Notes: a model not told the origin generated them from the letters alone. A stretch of 64,000 nt of DNA from Terasakiispira papahanaumokuakeensis (GCF_001709345.1 NZ_MDTQ01000001.1:3658023-3722022), one strand, 5' to 3'; counted from the stretch's first letter, positions 28,517 through 38,422 are shown. Made by a program: numbers and translations.

Positions 28517-29424
28517 ATCCTGCACGCAAAATTTTAGTCACTGGTGGTCAAGGTCAGGTGGGGTTTGAGTTGCAACGGGCAATGGCCCCTTTCGGCGAGG
28601 TTTTGGCGCCCTCTAGGGCCGTGTTGGACTTATCCGATGCTCAAGCCGTGGACCAGTATCTCACGGCTTATCAGCCGGATTGGATTATGAATGCGGCGGC
28701 TTATACGGCGGTAGATCGTGCCGAACAGGAACCTGATTTAGCACATCGACTGAATGCGGCCTTACCCGCACAATTGAGTCGTTATCTATCGGGGCGGCCT
28801 GGCTCATTGGTGCACTATTCATCGGATTACGTTTACAACGGTCAAGGGGAGCGCCCTTGGCAAGAGGGTGATGAGCCCGGTCCCTTATCCGTTTATGGGC
28901 ACACCAAGTTGGCCGGTGATAACGCCGTGCTGGCGGGTGATCATCACCATCTGGTATTTCGCACCAGTTGGGTTTACTCAGCACGGGGTCAGAACTTTAT
29001 GAAAACCATGCTGAGATTGGCTCAAACAAGGCCCGAGCTGTCGATTGTCAATGACCAGATTGGCGCGCCGACCCCCGCCCGCCTGATTGCTCAGATCACG
29101 GCTTTGTCACTGTATCAGGCGGTCTCTGAACAACATGCACCATTAGCTTCTGGTGTGTATCATCTGACCAGTTCCGGCTCAACCAGCTGGTTCGGGTTCG
29201 CACAACAGATTTTTGATGCCGCCGGTCAGCTGGGGATGCCCTTAACGTTGGATCCCACCAAGCTCAAGGGTATTCCGACGCGAGAATATCCGACGCCTGC
29301 ATCCCGGCCACTGAATTCACGGTTGTCACTGACGAAACTGGAGCAAGCATTGGGGGTTCGGCTCCCCAGTTGGCAAGAAGGTCTCCAGCATACAATAGAA
29401 GAATATGTTGACATGACGGCTTAA
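28513..29424 (+). CDS. rfbD: dTDP-4-dehydrorhamnose reductase
   Basis: A 303-residue NAD(P)-binding reductase. It starts [19 protein letters not shown], with [15 protein letters not shown] and [16 protein letters not shown], all typical of RfbD/RmlD. The catalytic Tyr/Lys pair is in [14 protein letters not shown]. It performs the last step to dTDP-L-rhamnose. The ATG at 28513 overlaps the rfbB stop by 4 bases. It is third in the usual B-D-A-C order when counted with the genes around it. Confidence 0.96.
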   Translation: MNPARKILVTGGQGQVGFELQRAMAPFGEVLAPSRAVLDLSDAQAVDQYLTAYQPDWIMNAAAYTAVDRAEQEPDLAHRLNAALPAQLSRYLSGRPGSLVHYSSDYVYNGQGERPWQEGDEPGPLSVYGHTKLAGDNAVLAGDHHHLVFRTSWVYSARGQNFMKTMLRLAQTRPELSIVNDQIGAPTPARLIAQITALSLYQAVSEQHAPLASGVYHLTSSGSTSWFGFAQQIFDAAGQLGMPLTLDPTKLKGIPTREYPTPASRPLNSRLSLTKLEQALGVRLPSWQEGLQHTIEEYVDMTA

Positions 29425-29458
29425 ACAGTCGCTATGCGGCACTGATTGAGAGTCTCTT

Positions 29459-30340
29459 ATGGTTCGTAAAGGTATTATTCTCGCAGGGGGATCGGGCACT
29501 CGATTGCACCCTGTCACCTGTGGTGTCTCCAAGCAACTGCTGCCTATTTATGACAAACCGATGGTGTATTACCCCTTGTCGGTGTTGATGTTGGCGGGCA
29601 TTCGTGAGGTGCTGATCATTTCTACTCCGGATGATCTGCCTCACTATCAAAAGCTATTAGGTGATGGCCATCATTTTGGTTTAGCGTTGCAGTATGCCGA
29701 ACAGCCTTCTCCCGACGGTTTAGCCCAAGCATTTATTTTGGGTGAAGACTTTATTGGCGACGATAATGTTTGTCTGGTGTTGGGAGATAATATTTTTCAT
29801 GGCCAACATTTTTCGGATCAATTGAAACGTGCCGCTGCACGTCGTACAGGTGCGACCGTTTTTGGTTATCAAGTGACTGATCCTGAACGCTTTGGTGTCG
29901 TGGAGTTTGATGCTGAAGGTAAGGCCATCTCCATCGAAGAAAAGCCTGAATCGCCTAAATCATCTTATGCCGTCACTGGCCTTTATTTCTATGACAATGA
30001 TGTGATTGACATCGCCAAAGCGGTCGAACCTTCAGCGCGAGGCGAGCTGGAAATCACCAGCATTAATAATGCTTATTTGGCCCGTGGTGACTTGAGTGTC
30101 GAGCGGTTGGGGCGTGGTTTTGCCTGGTTGGATACCGGCACCCACGACAGCTTGCTGGAAGCTTCTCAATATGTGCAAACGATTGAGCATCGCCAAGGCA
30201 TGAAAGTCGCCTGTTTGGAAGAAATTGCTTGGCAACAAGGCTGGTTAGATCGAGAAACCCTCGAACAACGGGGTCTTGAAATGGCGAAAACAGGCTATGG
30301 CCAGTACTTATTGAAATTGGCAAAGGGATTGACGGAATGA
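29459..30340 (+). CDS. rfbA: Glucose-1-phosphate thymidylyltransferase
   Basis: A 293-residue nucleotidyltransferase of standard length. It opens [16 protein letters not shown], the nucleotide-binding signature, and continues [27 protein letters not shown] holds the metal-binding Asp, and [20 protein letters not shown] is typical. It makes dTDP-glucose, the first dTDP-rhamnose intermediate. Its stop overlaps the start of rfbC (ATGA). Confidence 0.97.
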   Translation: MVRKGIILAGGSGTRLHPVTCGVSKQLLPIYDKPMVYYPLSVLMLAGIREVLIISTPDDLPHYQKLLGDGHHFGLALQYAEQPSPDGLAQAFILGEDFIGDDNVCLVLGDNIFHGQHFSDQLKRAAARRTGATVFGYQVTDPERFGVVEFDAEGKAISIEEKPESPKSSYAVTGLYFYDNDVIDIAKAVEPSARGELEITSINNAYLARGDLSVERLGRGFAWLDTGTHDSLLEASQYVQTIEHRQGMKVACLEEIAWQQGWLDRETLEQRGLEMAKTGYGQYLLKLAKGLTE

Positions 30341-30885
30341 AGGTCTTGGAGACGGTGCTTGCCGGCGTCAAAATCATTGAGCCTCAGGTCTTTGGCGATA
30401 GTCGTGGCTTTTTTAAAGAGACCTTCAGTGCTGAGCGTTATCGGCAAGAGGCCGGGATTGACCTGCCCTTTGTCCAGGATAATCACTCCCGCTCAACCCA
30501 AGGGGTGTTACGGGGGCTACATTTTCAACAACAGCGGCCTCAAGGTAAGCTGGTCAGTGTGACGCGTGGTGCGGTTTATGATGTCGCCGTTGATATCAAT
30601 CCGAATTCTCCCACCTGTGGACAATATGTCGGTGTTGAACTGAGTGACGATAATCATCGTCAACTCTGGATTCCACCCGGTTATGCACATGGATTCTGTG
30701 TACTGTCTGATGTGGTCGATTTTGTCTACAAATGCACCGACTATTATCACCCGGAAGATGAAGGCGGATTGGCTTGGAACTGTCCTGATGTTGCCATTCC
30801 TTGGCCTATTCAGCAGCCGCGCTTGTCTGAGAAAGATCAAGTATATCCAGACCTCAAAGGCCTGCTAGGGACCAAGATGTCTTAA
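30337..30885 (+). CDS. rfbC: dTDP-4-dehydrorhamnose 3,5-epimerase
   Basis: A 182-residue cupin epimerase of standard length. It has [17 protein letters not shown] near the N-terminus. The catalytic His lies in GVLRGLHFQ, the basic residue in [18 protein letters not shown], and [14 protein letters not shown] is another family mark. It epimerises C3 and C5 of the keto sugar. It completes a full rfbBDAC set, so the surface glycan almost certainly contains L-rhamnose or a derivative. Confidence 0.97.
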   Translation: MKVLETVLAGVKIIEPQVFGDSRGFFKETFSAERYRQEAGIDLPFVQDNHSRSTQGVLRGLHFQQQRPQGKLVSVTRGAVYDVAVDINPNSPTCGQYVGVELSDDNHRQLWIPPGYAHGFCVLSDVVDFVYKCTDYYHPEDEGGLAWNCPDVAIPWPIQQPRLSEKDQVYPDLKGLLGTKMS

Positions 30886-30968
30886 TGGATCTCTGATCTG
30901 AAGATGTTTAGACGTCTCCCTCGTCGATCACCGTCATGCTAAATGGCCCGTTAATCTGTAGGTTTGAT

Positions 30969-31952
30969 ATGGATATACCTCAGCCCATCGCCGTTGTCAT
31001 TCCTTGCTATAAGGTGTGCGATCACATCTTGACGCTTCTCAAGCAAATTCCCGATTTTATCGATCGAATTTATGTGGTAGATGATGCTTGCCCGGACCAG
31101 AGTGGTCAGTTCGTGCTGGATCATCAAGCTGACCCTCGCGTTGAAGTGATCGTTCACGATCATAATCAAGGCGTGGGGGGGGCGGTGATGACGGGCTATC
31201 AAGCTGCGATGCGCGATCACATGATGATTGTGGTCAAGGTGGATGGTGATGGCCAAATGGACCCGGCTTTAATTCCTGATTTTGTTGAACCGATTTTGAT
31301 GGGCGAAGCGGATTACACCAAAGGTAATCGTTTTTATGATCTGGAAGATGTTCAAGCGATGCCGCGAATTCGTCTATTGGGTAATGCCGGTTTGTCATTA
31401 TTGAATAAACTGTCTTCGGGGTATTGGCATTTATTTGATCCTACCAACGGTTATACGGCGATTCATGTCGATGTCTTGAGGCGGCTGCCTTTTGCGAAGA
31501 TCAGTCAACGGTACTTTTTTGAAACCGATATGCTCTTTCGCCTGAATACCTTACGTGCTGTGGTACATGATGTGCCGATGACCGCGCATTACGGCGATGA
31601 AGTCAGCCATTTGAATATTCGTAAGATTTTTGGCGAATTTCTAATTAAGCATCTCCGTAATTTGGGCAAACGGATTTTTTATAATTATTACTTAAGAGAT
31701 GTTTCGCTGGCCTCGATTGAGCTCCCCGTTGGGCTGGGGCTGCTGCTATTTGGTGCCTGTTTTGGCAGTGCTCATTGGTATCATAGCGTCTCTACAGGGC
31801 AGGCGACGCCTACGGGCACGGTGATGCTGGCTGCATTGCCGATTATTGTCGGTGTTCAATTTATTATGGCGTTTATTGGCCATGATGTGGCCTCTGTGCC
31901 GCAAAGACCGCTTCATCGACGACTGTTCGGCATGTTGAGAAAAGGCCAGTAA
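30969..31952 (+). CDS. Polyprenol-phosphate glycosyltransferase (GtrB/DPM-like, family 2)
   Basis: A 327-residue membrane-tethered GT2 enzyme. The catalytic domain has AVVIPCYKVCDHILTLLKQI, YVVDDACPDQSG and KVDGDGQMDP with the metal-binding DGD. Two C-terminal hydrophobic segments (about 245-265 and 285-305) anchor it. This layout is that of dolichol/undecaprenyl-phosphate sugar synthases such as GtrB and ArnC. I chose the ATG at 30969, after an AGGTTT site, over 30936. It is followed by a small flippase-like gene and a large membrane protein, together a likely three-part glycan-decorating module. Confidence 0.85.
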   Translation: MDIPQPIAVVIPCYKVCDHILTLLKQIPDFIDRIYVVDDACPDQSGQFVLDHQADPRVEVIVHDHNQGVGGAVMTGYQAAMRDHMMIVVKVDGDGQMDPALIPDFVEPILMGEADYTKGNRFYDLEDVQAMPRIRLLGNAGLSLLNKLSSGYWHLFDPTNGYTAIHVDVLRRLPFAKISQRYFFETDMLFRLNTLRAVVHDVPMTAHYGDEVSHLNIRKIFGEFLIKHLRNLGKRIFYNYYLRDVSLASIELPVGLGLLLFGACFGSAHWYHSVSTGQATPTGTVMLAALPIIVGVQFIMAFIGHDVASVPQRPLHRRLFGMLRKGQ

Positions 31953-31953
31953 C

Positions 31954-32298
31954 ATGACTTACTTTATTGCCATTTTATGTGTGATCGGGATTGCGGCCGG
32001 GCAGATTTTATTTAAATTAAGTGCGGCCAGCTGGCATCGCACCGGTTCATTATTTGATCCTTCCACACTCGTCACCTTATTAAGTGCGTTAGCCCTGTAT
32101 GGCATCACCACCATCGCTTGGGTTTGGGTCTTGCAGAAAATTGATTTAGGCAAAGCTTACCCCCTGATGGCGCTCGCTTTCGTGCTGGTGCCGATTGGCA
32201 GTTATTTTATTTTAGGGGAGCGGTTTCAAACCCAATACTTTATGGGCGTCGCCTTGATTATGGCGGGGATTATGTTAGCCGTCAGGGCTCAAGCATGA
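31954..32298 (+). CDS. Small EamA/SMR-like membrane protein, probable polyprenol-sugar flippase
   Basis: A 114-residue protein with four transmembrane helices (YFIAILCVIGIAAGQILF at the start; AVRAQA at the end), the size and pattern of SMR/ArnE-type proteins. The Lys/Tyr motif DLGKAYPLMALAFVLVPIG matches the EamA-like branch used to flip undecaprenyl-phosphate sugars. It starts 1 base after the polyprenol-sugar synthase stop and overlaps the next gene by 4 bases. This supports a role in moving that lipid-linked sugar to the periplasm rather than drug resistance. Confidence 0.8.
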   Translation: MTYFIAILCVIGIAAGQILFKLSAASWHRTGSLFDPSTLVTLLSALALYGITTIAWVWVLQKIDLGKAYPLMALAFVLVPIGSYFILGERFQTQYFMGVALIMAGIMLAVRAQA

Positions 32299-33674
32299 TG
32301 CTGTGGCGTCATGCTCAATGTTGGGGGATGGCGGGCTGGTTATGTACCGCTTTAATGTGTGTGGTGTTTGTTGCGGTGACCCCAGACTTTCAGTCGCCCG
32401 ATGAGCCTGATCATATTAAGCGGGCTTATTGGCTGATGGCGGGGTACCTCTGGCTCTCAACGCCACCGGGCGAATCATCGGGGGAGCAGCTCGATAAAGG
32501 CCTCAACCATTATATGTCGGCCTATATGTGGCTGAAGCAATCCCCACAACATGTGGTGACCCGCCAAGCGCTAGCCTCTGTGAAGTCGATAACATGGCAG
32601 CATGAGACGGCGTTTAGCGCTGCACCCGGCACAGGCTACTATTTCCCTTTGCTCTATCTGCCCCAGGGGATTGGGCTTTATCTCGGACAAGTATTTGATC
32701 TGACGATTCATCAGAGTTACCAGCTGGCGCGATTATTGGCGCTTGCCAGCTGCTTGGCGTTATTGGCCTGCGCGATTCGGCTCTATCCATTACCGCCTTT
32801 AGCCTGGGCGGTGCTGTTTTTACCCATGAATCTTTTTCAATGGAGCGCGGCAAGCCTGGATGGACTGTCAACGGCACTCACACTGGTCATCCTCTCGACG
32901 TTTATGCGGTTATGGTCTTTACCCAGACATGAGCCTTTAGCAATTCGGTTGAGGGCTCTGTTGTTGGTGAGCCTCTTTGTCCTGGTGGCAACACGTATTC
33001 ATATGGCCCCTTTATTTCTGATGCCGTTGCTATTGGCTTGGCGTGATCGCCAGTTGAGTGATGCGTTATGGGGCCTCGGTGTGGCGAGCGCCGTACTGGT
33101 CTGGCTTGGGTCTGCCATCATGATGACCGTCGACCACCGAATCTCCGGGACGTTAGGGGCTGTGGGGACACTGCAAGCCTATTGGCATCACCCTCAAGCG
33201 TTATGGGATATTCTGGCCAATACGCTGACCTCAAGCACGCTACTGAGCTTTTATGGCGCGTCTTTTATCGGGATCTTGGGGTGGCTTGATGTGCGGCTGA
33301 GCCCTCTCACTTATGGCATTCTGGCCATGGCTTTTCTGATCATATCAATGGCTGCTATTCAGTATCGCGCTCGCGATGCGATGAACCGTTATGGTCGATT
33401 ATCGCTCGGTGTGATGAGTCTCAGTGCGGTTCTACTGACGTTCCTGGCGCTCTTGTTGACCTGGACGCCTTTTCCCAGTGAGTTTATTCAAGGAGTTCAA
33501 GGACGTTATTTTTTGATGCCTGCGCTTGTCATGGCGTATGCCGTGTCTGCTGGTACGGCTGAGTTGAGCCCTTGGCGGTTGGGGGTGACCGGAGGGGGCC
33601 TGGTGGGACTCTTAAGCATTGGGATGTATGCATCGATTCACGGATTAATCCTCCGCTACTATATGGCGCCTTGA
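32295..33674 (+). CDS. Polytopic membrane protein, DUF2142-like, possible GT-C glycosyltransferase
   Basis: A 459-residue protein with about ten hydrophobic segments. The first loop carries TPDFQSPDEPDHIKRAYWL, where an acidic DEPDH motif follows the first helix. This is the placement of catalytic acids in GT-C enzymes and is typical of DUF2142 proteins. Such proteins use a polyprenol-linked sugar in the periplasm. The start overlaps the flippase stop; the second ATG at 32298 is equally good. It is the last gene of the plus-strand run and converges with the next unit 39 bases away. The acceptor is unknown: O-antigen, or possibly the exported surface proteins. Confidence 0.75.
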   Translation: MMLWRHAQCWGMAGWLCTALMCVVFVAVTPDFQSPDEPDHIKRAYWLMAGYLWLSTPPGESSGEQLDKGLNHYMSAYMWLKQSPQHVVTRQALASVKSITWQHETAFSAAPGTGYYFPLLYLPQGIGLYLGQVFDLTIHQSYQLARLLALASCLALLACAIRLYPLPPLAWAVLFLPMNLFQWSAASLDGLSTALTLVILSTFMRLWSLPRHEPLAIRLRALLLVSLFVLVATRIHMAPLFLMPLLLAWRDRQLSDALWGLGVASAVLVWLGSAIMMTVDHRISGTLGAVGTLQAYWHHPQALWDILANTLTSSTLLSFYGASFIGILGWLDVRLSPLTYGILAMAFLIISMAAIQYRARDAMNRYGRLSLGVMSLSAVLLTFLALLLTWTPFPSEFIQGVQGRYFLMPALVMAYAVSAGTAELSPWRLGVTGGGLVGLLSIGMYASIHGLILRYYMAP

Positions 33675-33713
33675 TCCGTGAGGGGTCTTATGAGTGACGG
33701 ACTCGCACTGGAC

Positions 33714-34616
33714 TCACTGAGATAATGGCCCCATATGGTGTCGCCAGCCATCATAAAGGCCTTTAAGCATGAGCCGGATGCGCTGGCGCCTTTGTGGCAA
33801 GAAGATCGAATAAAACACAAATTGTTTAATCAGCGTCAGCGTCATATTGCGGCACCAGCGCGAGGTCATATGAGGCAGCCTTTGCAGTGCAATGCCATTA
33901 CGAAGCATATAATAATGACGGATCGGGCTATGCACTAAAATCTTTCTCGACAGTAGCTTCATCACGCGATCGCCAATACTGTGGTAGAGCCGAGCATCGC
34001 CGACGGCATAGACGGCATAACCTTGATGACGGGCCCTGAAACACCACTCCATATCGACATGATCAATAAACAGTTCTTCCCGCATCGGGCCGATCTGGTC
34101 CAGCACTTCAACCGCCATTAAAGCCCCTGAGGTGATCAGCATATCGACCTCAACGACCCCTGTCTCTGGGGCCGGCATCATTTTGCGATACTGATCGGGG
34201 TGGGTATCGGCCGCGAGTAAAGGGGCGACCTCGCCGGTTTTGCGGTCTTCATAGCAAGGCCCGACGGCGGCAATCGCATGACCCTGGGTACTGAGTTGCT
34301 GATAAGCCCGCTGTAAGCACTCGACCATATCGGCAGCGGGTTCGCTGTCCTGGTCAAAACTGATGATATGGGTGGCACCTTGAGCCTGGCACCACTGAAT
34401 ACCCTGATTTAATGCGGCAGCGATGCCCGCATTGTGCCCCAAATGTTGGCAGTGAAAGCCGTATTCGAGCAGTTGTGCGTTGGTGAGCGGTAAGCTCTGG
34501 CCATTATTGATCACCACACCACCGGTCACTTGAGGTGCTAAAGATGCCAGTAAACGCGCCAGCAAGGCGGGATCTGGTTGATAAGTGACAATAATGGCCC
34601 AGGTTGCGGTATTCAT
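33714..34616 (-). CDS. Family 2 glycosyltransferase (rhamnosyltransferase-like)
   Basis: A 300-residue GT2 enzyme. The N-terminus AIIVTYQPDPALLARLL and VVINNGQS are the nucleotide-binding strand and loop. The SFDQDSEP motif is the DxD-type metal site of the RfbF/WbbL-type rhamnosyltransferases, and FIDHVDMEWCFRARHQGY is typical of the same group. It begins in an ATGA overlap with the stop of the double glycosyltransferase gene, so it is the last gene of the minus-strand glycan operon. It probably adds rhamnose from the dTDP-rhamnose made by the convergent cluster. Confidence 0.88.
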   Translation of the reverse strand: MNTATWAIIVTYQPDPALLARLLASLAPQVTGGVVINNGQSLPLTNAQLLEYGFHCQHLGHNAGIAAALNQGIQWCQAQGATHIISFDQDSEPAADMVECLQRAYQQLSTQGHAIAAVGPCYEDRKTGEVAPLLAADTHPDQYRKMMPAPETGVVEVDMLITSGALMAVEVLDQIGPMREELFIDHVDMEWCFRARHQGYAVYAVGDARLYHSIGDRVMKLLSRKILVHSPIRHYYMLRNGIALQRLPHMTSRWCRNMTLTLIKQFVFYSIFLPQRRQRIRLMLKGLYDGWRHHMGPLSQ

Positions 34617-37255
34617 GACGAATAAGCGGTATGTTCAGTCGATGCTTCAGCGGTGACAGCCGACATCATTGGAATCTGCTGTCTTTGCGCTGTCAGTACC
34701 TCATCTATGATACCAGAGAGTTCATCCGCTTGGTCAGCAAAGCGGCGTATTCGGTCTTTGTGGGGGTTCTGATAGCGGCGGGTGTGCTCTGGGTTAGACA
34801 AACACGCTTCTATTGCGGCTTTAAATCCGGCCGCATCATCCATCGCGACCAAGTGTCCATTCTCGCCATCAATCAGATCTTCGGCAGGGCCACCACAGTC
34901 GGTGGTAATGACCCAGATATCTCGAATCATCGCCTCGCGCACGGTTAAGCCGAAGCTTTCCTTCCATTGAGACGGGAACAGCAGCACATCAATCTCGGCA
35001 AAAAAGTCATCCAACTGATCCGGGTCGAAAGGCGGCACAATGTTCACCTGCCCTTTGGCGTTCCAATGCTCCTGCTGCATCTCAGAATGCGTCACCCGAG
35101 CGGTCACATCAATCAGTCGCAGCTCATATTGATCGCTATCTAATTGCTCGATGATCTGTTTGAGCCAGAAGTAGCCCTTATGTTCGGCACGTCCGCCCAT
35201 AAAGGCGAATACGAGAGGTTGCCCAGCCCGCTGAAGGGCGCGATCTTCAGTCGACGATAGATTTTCAGGAGAGGATAAAGGGTGGCTGATCCCGTTCTTG
35301 TTCACCAGGGTACGTTCAGAAGAAGTCCCCGACTGGACATAAAGATCACGTTGGAACTCACTGGGGGCCAGCAATCGTGCGGCCTGATTCAATAAAGGCT
35401 GAAGCCGGAAGCGGCGCTTGAGCATCGCTTCGGTATGGTCGACGCACTGAGCGCAGACCAAAGGATCAATTGCGGCCTGTCCGCAATAGCCGTCAGCATT
35501 CACCATAAACTGCTTCTCACACAGCCACCAGGCATCGTGTAGCGTAATGAGATAAGGCAACTGCTGCGCTAAACAGCACTCGAGCATCCCCACGCCCATC
35601 ATCTGGATCGAGTGAAAATGCACGATGTCTGGCTGCAAGGCGGTCAGAATACGATCAAACGCCTGGGTCACAAGGGGGCTATCATAATCCTGCTCCATGC
35701 TGCCCCCAGCAATGCGAACCGCGAAAACCGTCAGATCATGCCAGCGATATTGGCGAACTTCGCCTAAAGCCAATGACGTATCAAAACATCCGGTAATGAC
35801 CGTGACGCGTGTATCGCCCCGTTGGTTCAGCTGTTCGGCCAGCTGTTCAGCGACCACTGTCGCACCGCCCAAGCTCATGGGAGCAAACAACACATTCACT
35901 AACACCACATGGCGCTGCGTTGAGACGAGGGGCATCTCGGGATGATGGGCCAGTGAGAGCACGGGTTTCAGCTGCTGATCGGCCACGATAGGAATCGCGT
36001 ACTGTTCGACCGCCGTGCGATGCGCCGCCTCGCCGATGCGTTGGCGGAGTGTCGTTGACAGCACAAGGGCTTCCAATGCGTCAAACCATTCCGCTTCAGT
36101 CTCGGCAAGAAACCCATTCTCTCCGGAGCAAATGACTTGCTTAAACGCTGCCGCGGGTGAGGCCACAGTGGGAATGCGAAAAACGGACGCTTCAATAAAC
36201 TTAATATTACTTTTGGCATCATTGAAAGGGCCCGGCTCCAAAGGGGCCAGATTAATATCAAACCGACGCATAGCTTGATAATAATCCTGTGCCTCGATAA
36301 AGGGCACTTTATGAATACGCTCAGCGACAGCCTCAAACTCATCGGCCAATGTCAGATGGCCATAAACCGCTAACTCGACTTGTGGATATTGCTGCATCAG
36401 CCGTACTAAAGCTGCCGAGACCAGTAAAAAATCAGCATTATGGGTCCGGGTGCCGCTACCATAGCCAATGACAATCCGTTGGCTGGCAGGCATGCCGCTA
36501 GGCTTCTCGGCCAATTGCAACAAGCGATTGTCCAGCGCATTCTCAACCACCAGCACTTCGCCTGGGCAAAAGCGTTCCATATGGTGCTTTAACGTCGGTG
36601 TACTGGCGATGGCATGATCGCAGGCCATCAACATATCACAGTACAGCTGCCCGCCTTTGAGCAGTTCAGCCTGCTCTTTCTTGGGTAAGTCGATCAGATT
36701 GCTGTTCTGTCGGTAGACGTCTAAATCAAAGACCAAATCATCAATATCAAAAAAGCGGATCATCTTCAGCCGCTTGGCTTCCTCCGCTAACGCCAGTAGT
36801 TCGGGGGTCGCCGGTACACGATAAAAGATGACGGTTTTAGCCGTTTGTAATCGTTCAAAAGCGGGCTCAAGATCGGTCCATGACACCACATCACAGCGGA
36901 TACCTAATGCCTTAAAGCCCTCGACCTTTTGCTCAACTCGGTAGCGTCGACACTGGGGCATGGCTAATTCGGCAATAATCAATACCCCTTGGTTGACGCC
37001 ATTGACGGTTAGTGCGTCATGCCAAGGTTGTGTGGTTGAACGCTCGACCTGCTGGATATGAGGGCGTTGTTTCAAGCGATGGTACATCCGCTGGCAACGC
37101 AGGAGCAGATGATAAGTCGCCCACAGCCCCATATTGAGGATTCGGGCGAGCCATGACCGGCCTCTCAACACCCTTTCCAATAAATTCAAAAGGCCAGGAT
37201 TAAAGTGTTGCGCTTCTCGTAGACGATGTGACCAGCGGCGGACAAATTGACGCAT
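34613..37255 (-). CDS. Two-domain family 4 glycosyltransferase
   Basis: An 880-residue protein with two GT-B parts in tandem. The first half (about 70-440) has YGSGTRTHNADF, with a C-terminal NIKFIEASVFRIPTVAS segment. The second half (about 455-850) begins VLVNVLFAPMSLGGATVVAEQL and carries the GT4 E-x7-E region in ESFGLTVREAM, with TTDCGGPAEDLIDGENG following. Two active sites in one chain suggest it adds two sugars or polymerises. The ATG at 37255 overlaps the stop of the upstream gene (TAATG). An in-frame ATG at 37342 lies inside that gene. Which sugars it uses is not visible. Confidence 0.88.
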   Translation of the reverse strand: MRQFVRRWSHRLREAQHFNPGLLNLLERVLRGRSWLARILNMGLWATYHLLLRCQRMYHRLKQRPHIQQVERSTTQPWHDALTVNGVNQGVLIIAELAMPQCRRYRVEQKVEGFKALGIRCDVVSWTDLEPAFERLQTAKTVIFYRVPATPELLALAEEAKRLKMIRFFDIDDLVFDLDVYRQNSNLIDLPKKEQAELLKGGQLYCDMLMACDHAIASTPTLKHHMERFCPGEVLVVENALDNRLLQLAEKPSGMPASQRIVIGYGSGTRTHNADFLLVSAALVRLMQQYPQVELAVYGHLTLADEFEAVAERIHKVPFIEAQDYYQAMRRFDINLAPLEPGPFNDAKSNIKFIEASVFRIPTVASPAAAFKQVICSGENGFLAETEAEWFDALEALVLSTTLRQRIGEAAHRTAVEQYAIPIVADQQLKPVLSLAHHPEMPLVSTQRHVVLVNVLFAPMSLGGATVVAEQLAEQLNQRGDTRVTVITGCFDTSLALGEVRQYRWHDLTVFAVRIAGGSMEQDYDSPLVTQAFDRILTALQPDIVHFHSIQMMGVGMLECCLAQQLPYLITLHDAWWLCEKQFMVNADGYCGQAAIDPLVCAQCVDHTEAMLKRRFRLQPLLNQAARLLAPSEFQRDLYVQSGTSSERTLVNKNGISHPLSSPENLSSTEDRALQRAGQPLVFAFMGGRAEHKGYFWLKQIIEQLDSDQYELRLIDVTARVTHSEMQQEHWNAKGQVNIVPPFDPDQLDDFFAEIDVLLFPSQWKESFGLTVREAMIRDIWVITTDCGGPAEDLIDGENGHLVAMDDAAGFKAAIEACLSNPEHTRRYQNPHKDRIRRFADQADELSGIIDEVLTAQRQQIPMMSAVTAEASTEHTAYSS

Positions 37256-38244
37256 TATCGATGATGATCCGAAAATAATGTGCTGAGTTTGCGTAGGGTC
37301 ATCATGATGTAGCGTAACGGGGCCGTGATTTTCCACGACCACGAGTTCATCAATGATGCCAAACGGTGCTGCTCATCCGCTAAGCTGATTTCCTGAGCTA
37401 CTAACTTCTCGTGACAGGCACTGAGTGCGCCTTCTAATTCTGCAATCTTATTTAAATGCCGTTGCAACTCGGTATCATTCACCGTTAATTTCAGGCTCTC
37501 TAATTCATGGAGATACTCACGCAGCGCCGAGAGCCCTTGCGTGTGCCAACGCGGTTTCCATTTCTGATAAATCTGGTCGGCGGCTTTTTGAATATGTTCC
37601 GGGGTATGCACCGGGTGCGCTTCATCATCGCTGATCAGATACTGAGCCGAGAGGCCCGGCACATATACGAACTCCCCAATTTCAGAGAGCTGCAGCCAAA
37701 AATCCCAGTCTTCGTAAATATCGAGCGATTCATCAATTGAGCATTGATGTTGCTTGACCAATTGCTGCTTGAACAGTACAGCATGAATGGGCAGGTAGTT
37801 ACTGATAAAGAGTCGCCCTTTAGGGACGTTGTACTCAAATGAGGTGATCACTCGGCCGTCTTCATCGACCGCTAAGACACCGGTATAGGCCAGCACGGTG
37901 GTTGTGGGTGACTGATGAAGGGCTTTTGCCAGCTTAGTGACATGTTGAGGTAGAATGACATCATCATCGTCTAAAAACATCAGACCATCCCCTTGGGCGT
38001 GAGCCAGGGCTTGATTGGCCGCTTGACCACGACTTAAAGGATGATCGTTGTTAATAAACCGTATTGGATACCGTCCACAGTGATCACCCACGTCAGGGTG
38101 GCCCTGTCCGAGAGCATTCACAATGATCACTTCGATATGGGACCATGTTTGACGAGCAACCGAATCAAGCGTTCGCTGAAGCGTCGCTCGCCCCATGCTG
38201 CGAATCATAATACTCACGGTCCATGTTGACTGGTCTTCAGTCAT
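37255..38244 (-). CDS. Family 2 glycosyltransferase with C-terminal SWSWKITAPLR tail
   Basis: A 329-residue GT2 enzyme. VSIMIRSMGRATLQRTLDSV starts the fold, IEVIIVNALGQG follows, and MFLDDDDVILPQHV holds the metal-binding acids. After the catalytic domain (to about 240) comes a coiled segment and a short tail containing SWSWKITAPLR, also seen at the end of the neighbouring deacetylase. The ATG at 38244 has AGGA close upstream. Its stop overlaps the start of the double glycosyltransferase. A 257-base gap with a strong inverted repeat precedes it. Confidence 0.88.
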   Translation of the reverse strand: MTEDQSTWTVSIMIRSMGRATLQRTLDSVARQTWSHIEVIIVNALGQGHPDVGDHCGRYPIRFINNDHPLSRGQAANQALAHAQGDGLMFLDDDDVILPQHVTKLAKALHQSPTTTVLAYTGVLAVDEDGRVITSFEYNVPKGRLFISNYLPIHAVLFKQQLVKQHQCSIDESLDIYEDWDFWLQLSEIGEFVYVPGLSAQYLISDDEAHPVHTPEHIQKAADQIYQKWKPRWHTQGLSALREYLHELESLKLTVNDTELQRHLNKIAELEGALSACHEKLVAQEISLADEQHRLASLMNSWSWKITAPLRYIMMTLRKLSTLFSDHHR

Positions 38245-38371
38245 TCCTGCGGCTGAATGAAGGGGATACAAAACGGAGGCTCCACAAGTCACGCCAATTG
38301 GCACGGGTGATAATCGTGTATCGATCAGCACGCCGATATTGGCTGTTGCCAGGCATGCCTTTAATCTTCTT

Positions 38372-38422
38372 GACCCCATAAGCCTGCATGTGCTGGATCC
38401 GTTATGGGGTCTTGCGGCTTAT
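38372..38422 (-). other. Overlapping inverted repeats between deacetylase and glycosyltransferase genes
   Basis: GACCCCATAA (38372-38381) and TTATGGGGTC (38402-38411) are a perfect 10-bp inverted repeat. ATAAGCC (38378-38384) also pairs with GGCTTAT (38416-38422). The two stems share bases, so they cannot form together, as in attenuators. The element lies in the 257-base gap inside the minus-strand glycan operon, about 130 bases before the glycosyltransferase start. No T-run follows the longer stem. The remainder of the gap shows no gene. Confidence 0.5.

Noticed and set aside
31954-32298. Small multidrug-resistance efflux pump
   Set aside because: Position between a polyprenol-sugar synthase and a GT-C-like gene, with 1-base spacing and overlap, points to sugar-lipid flipping.
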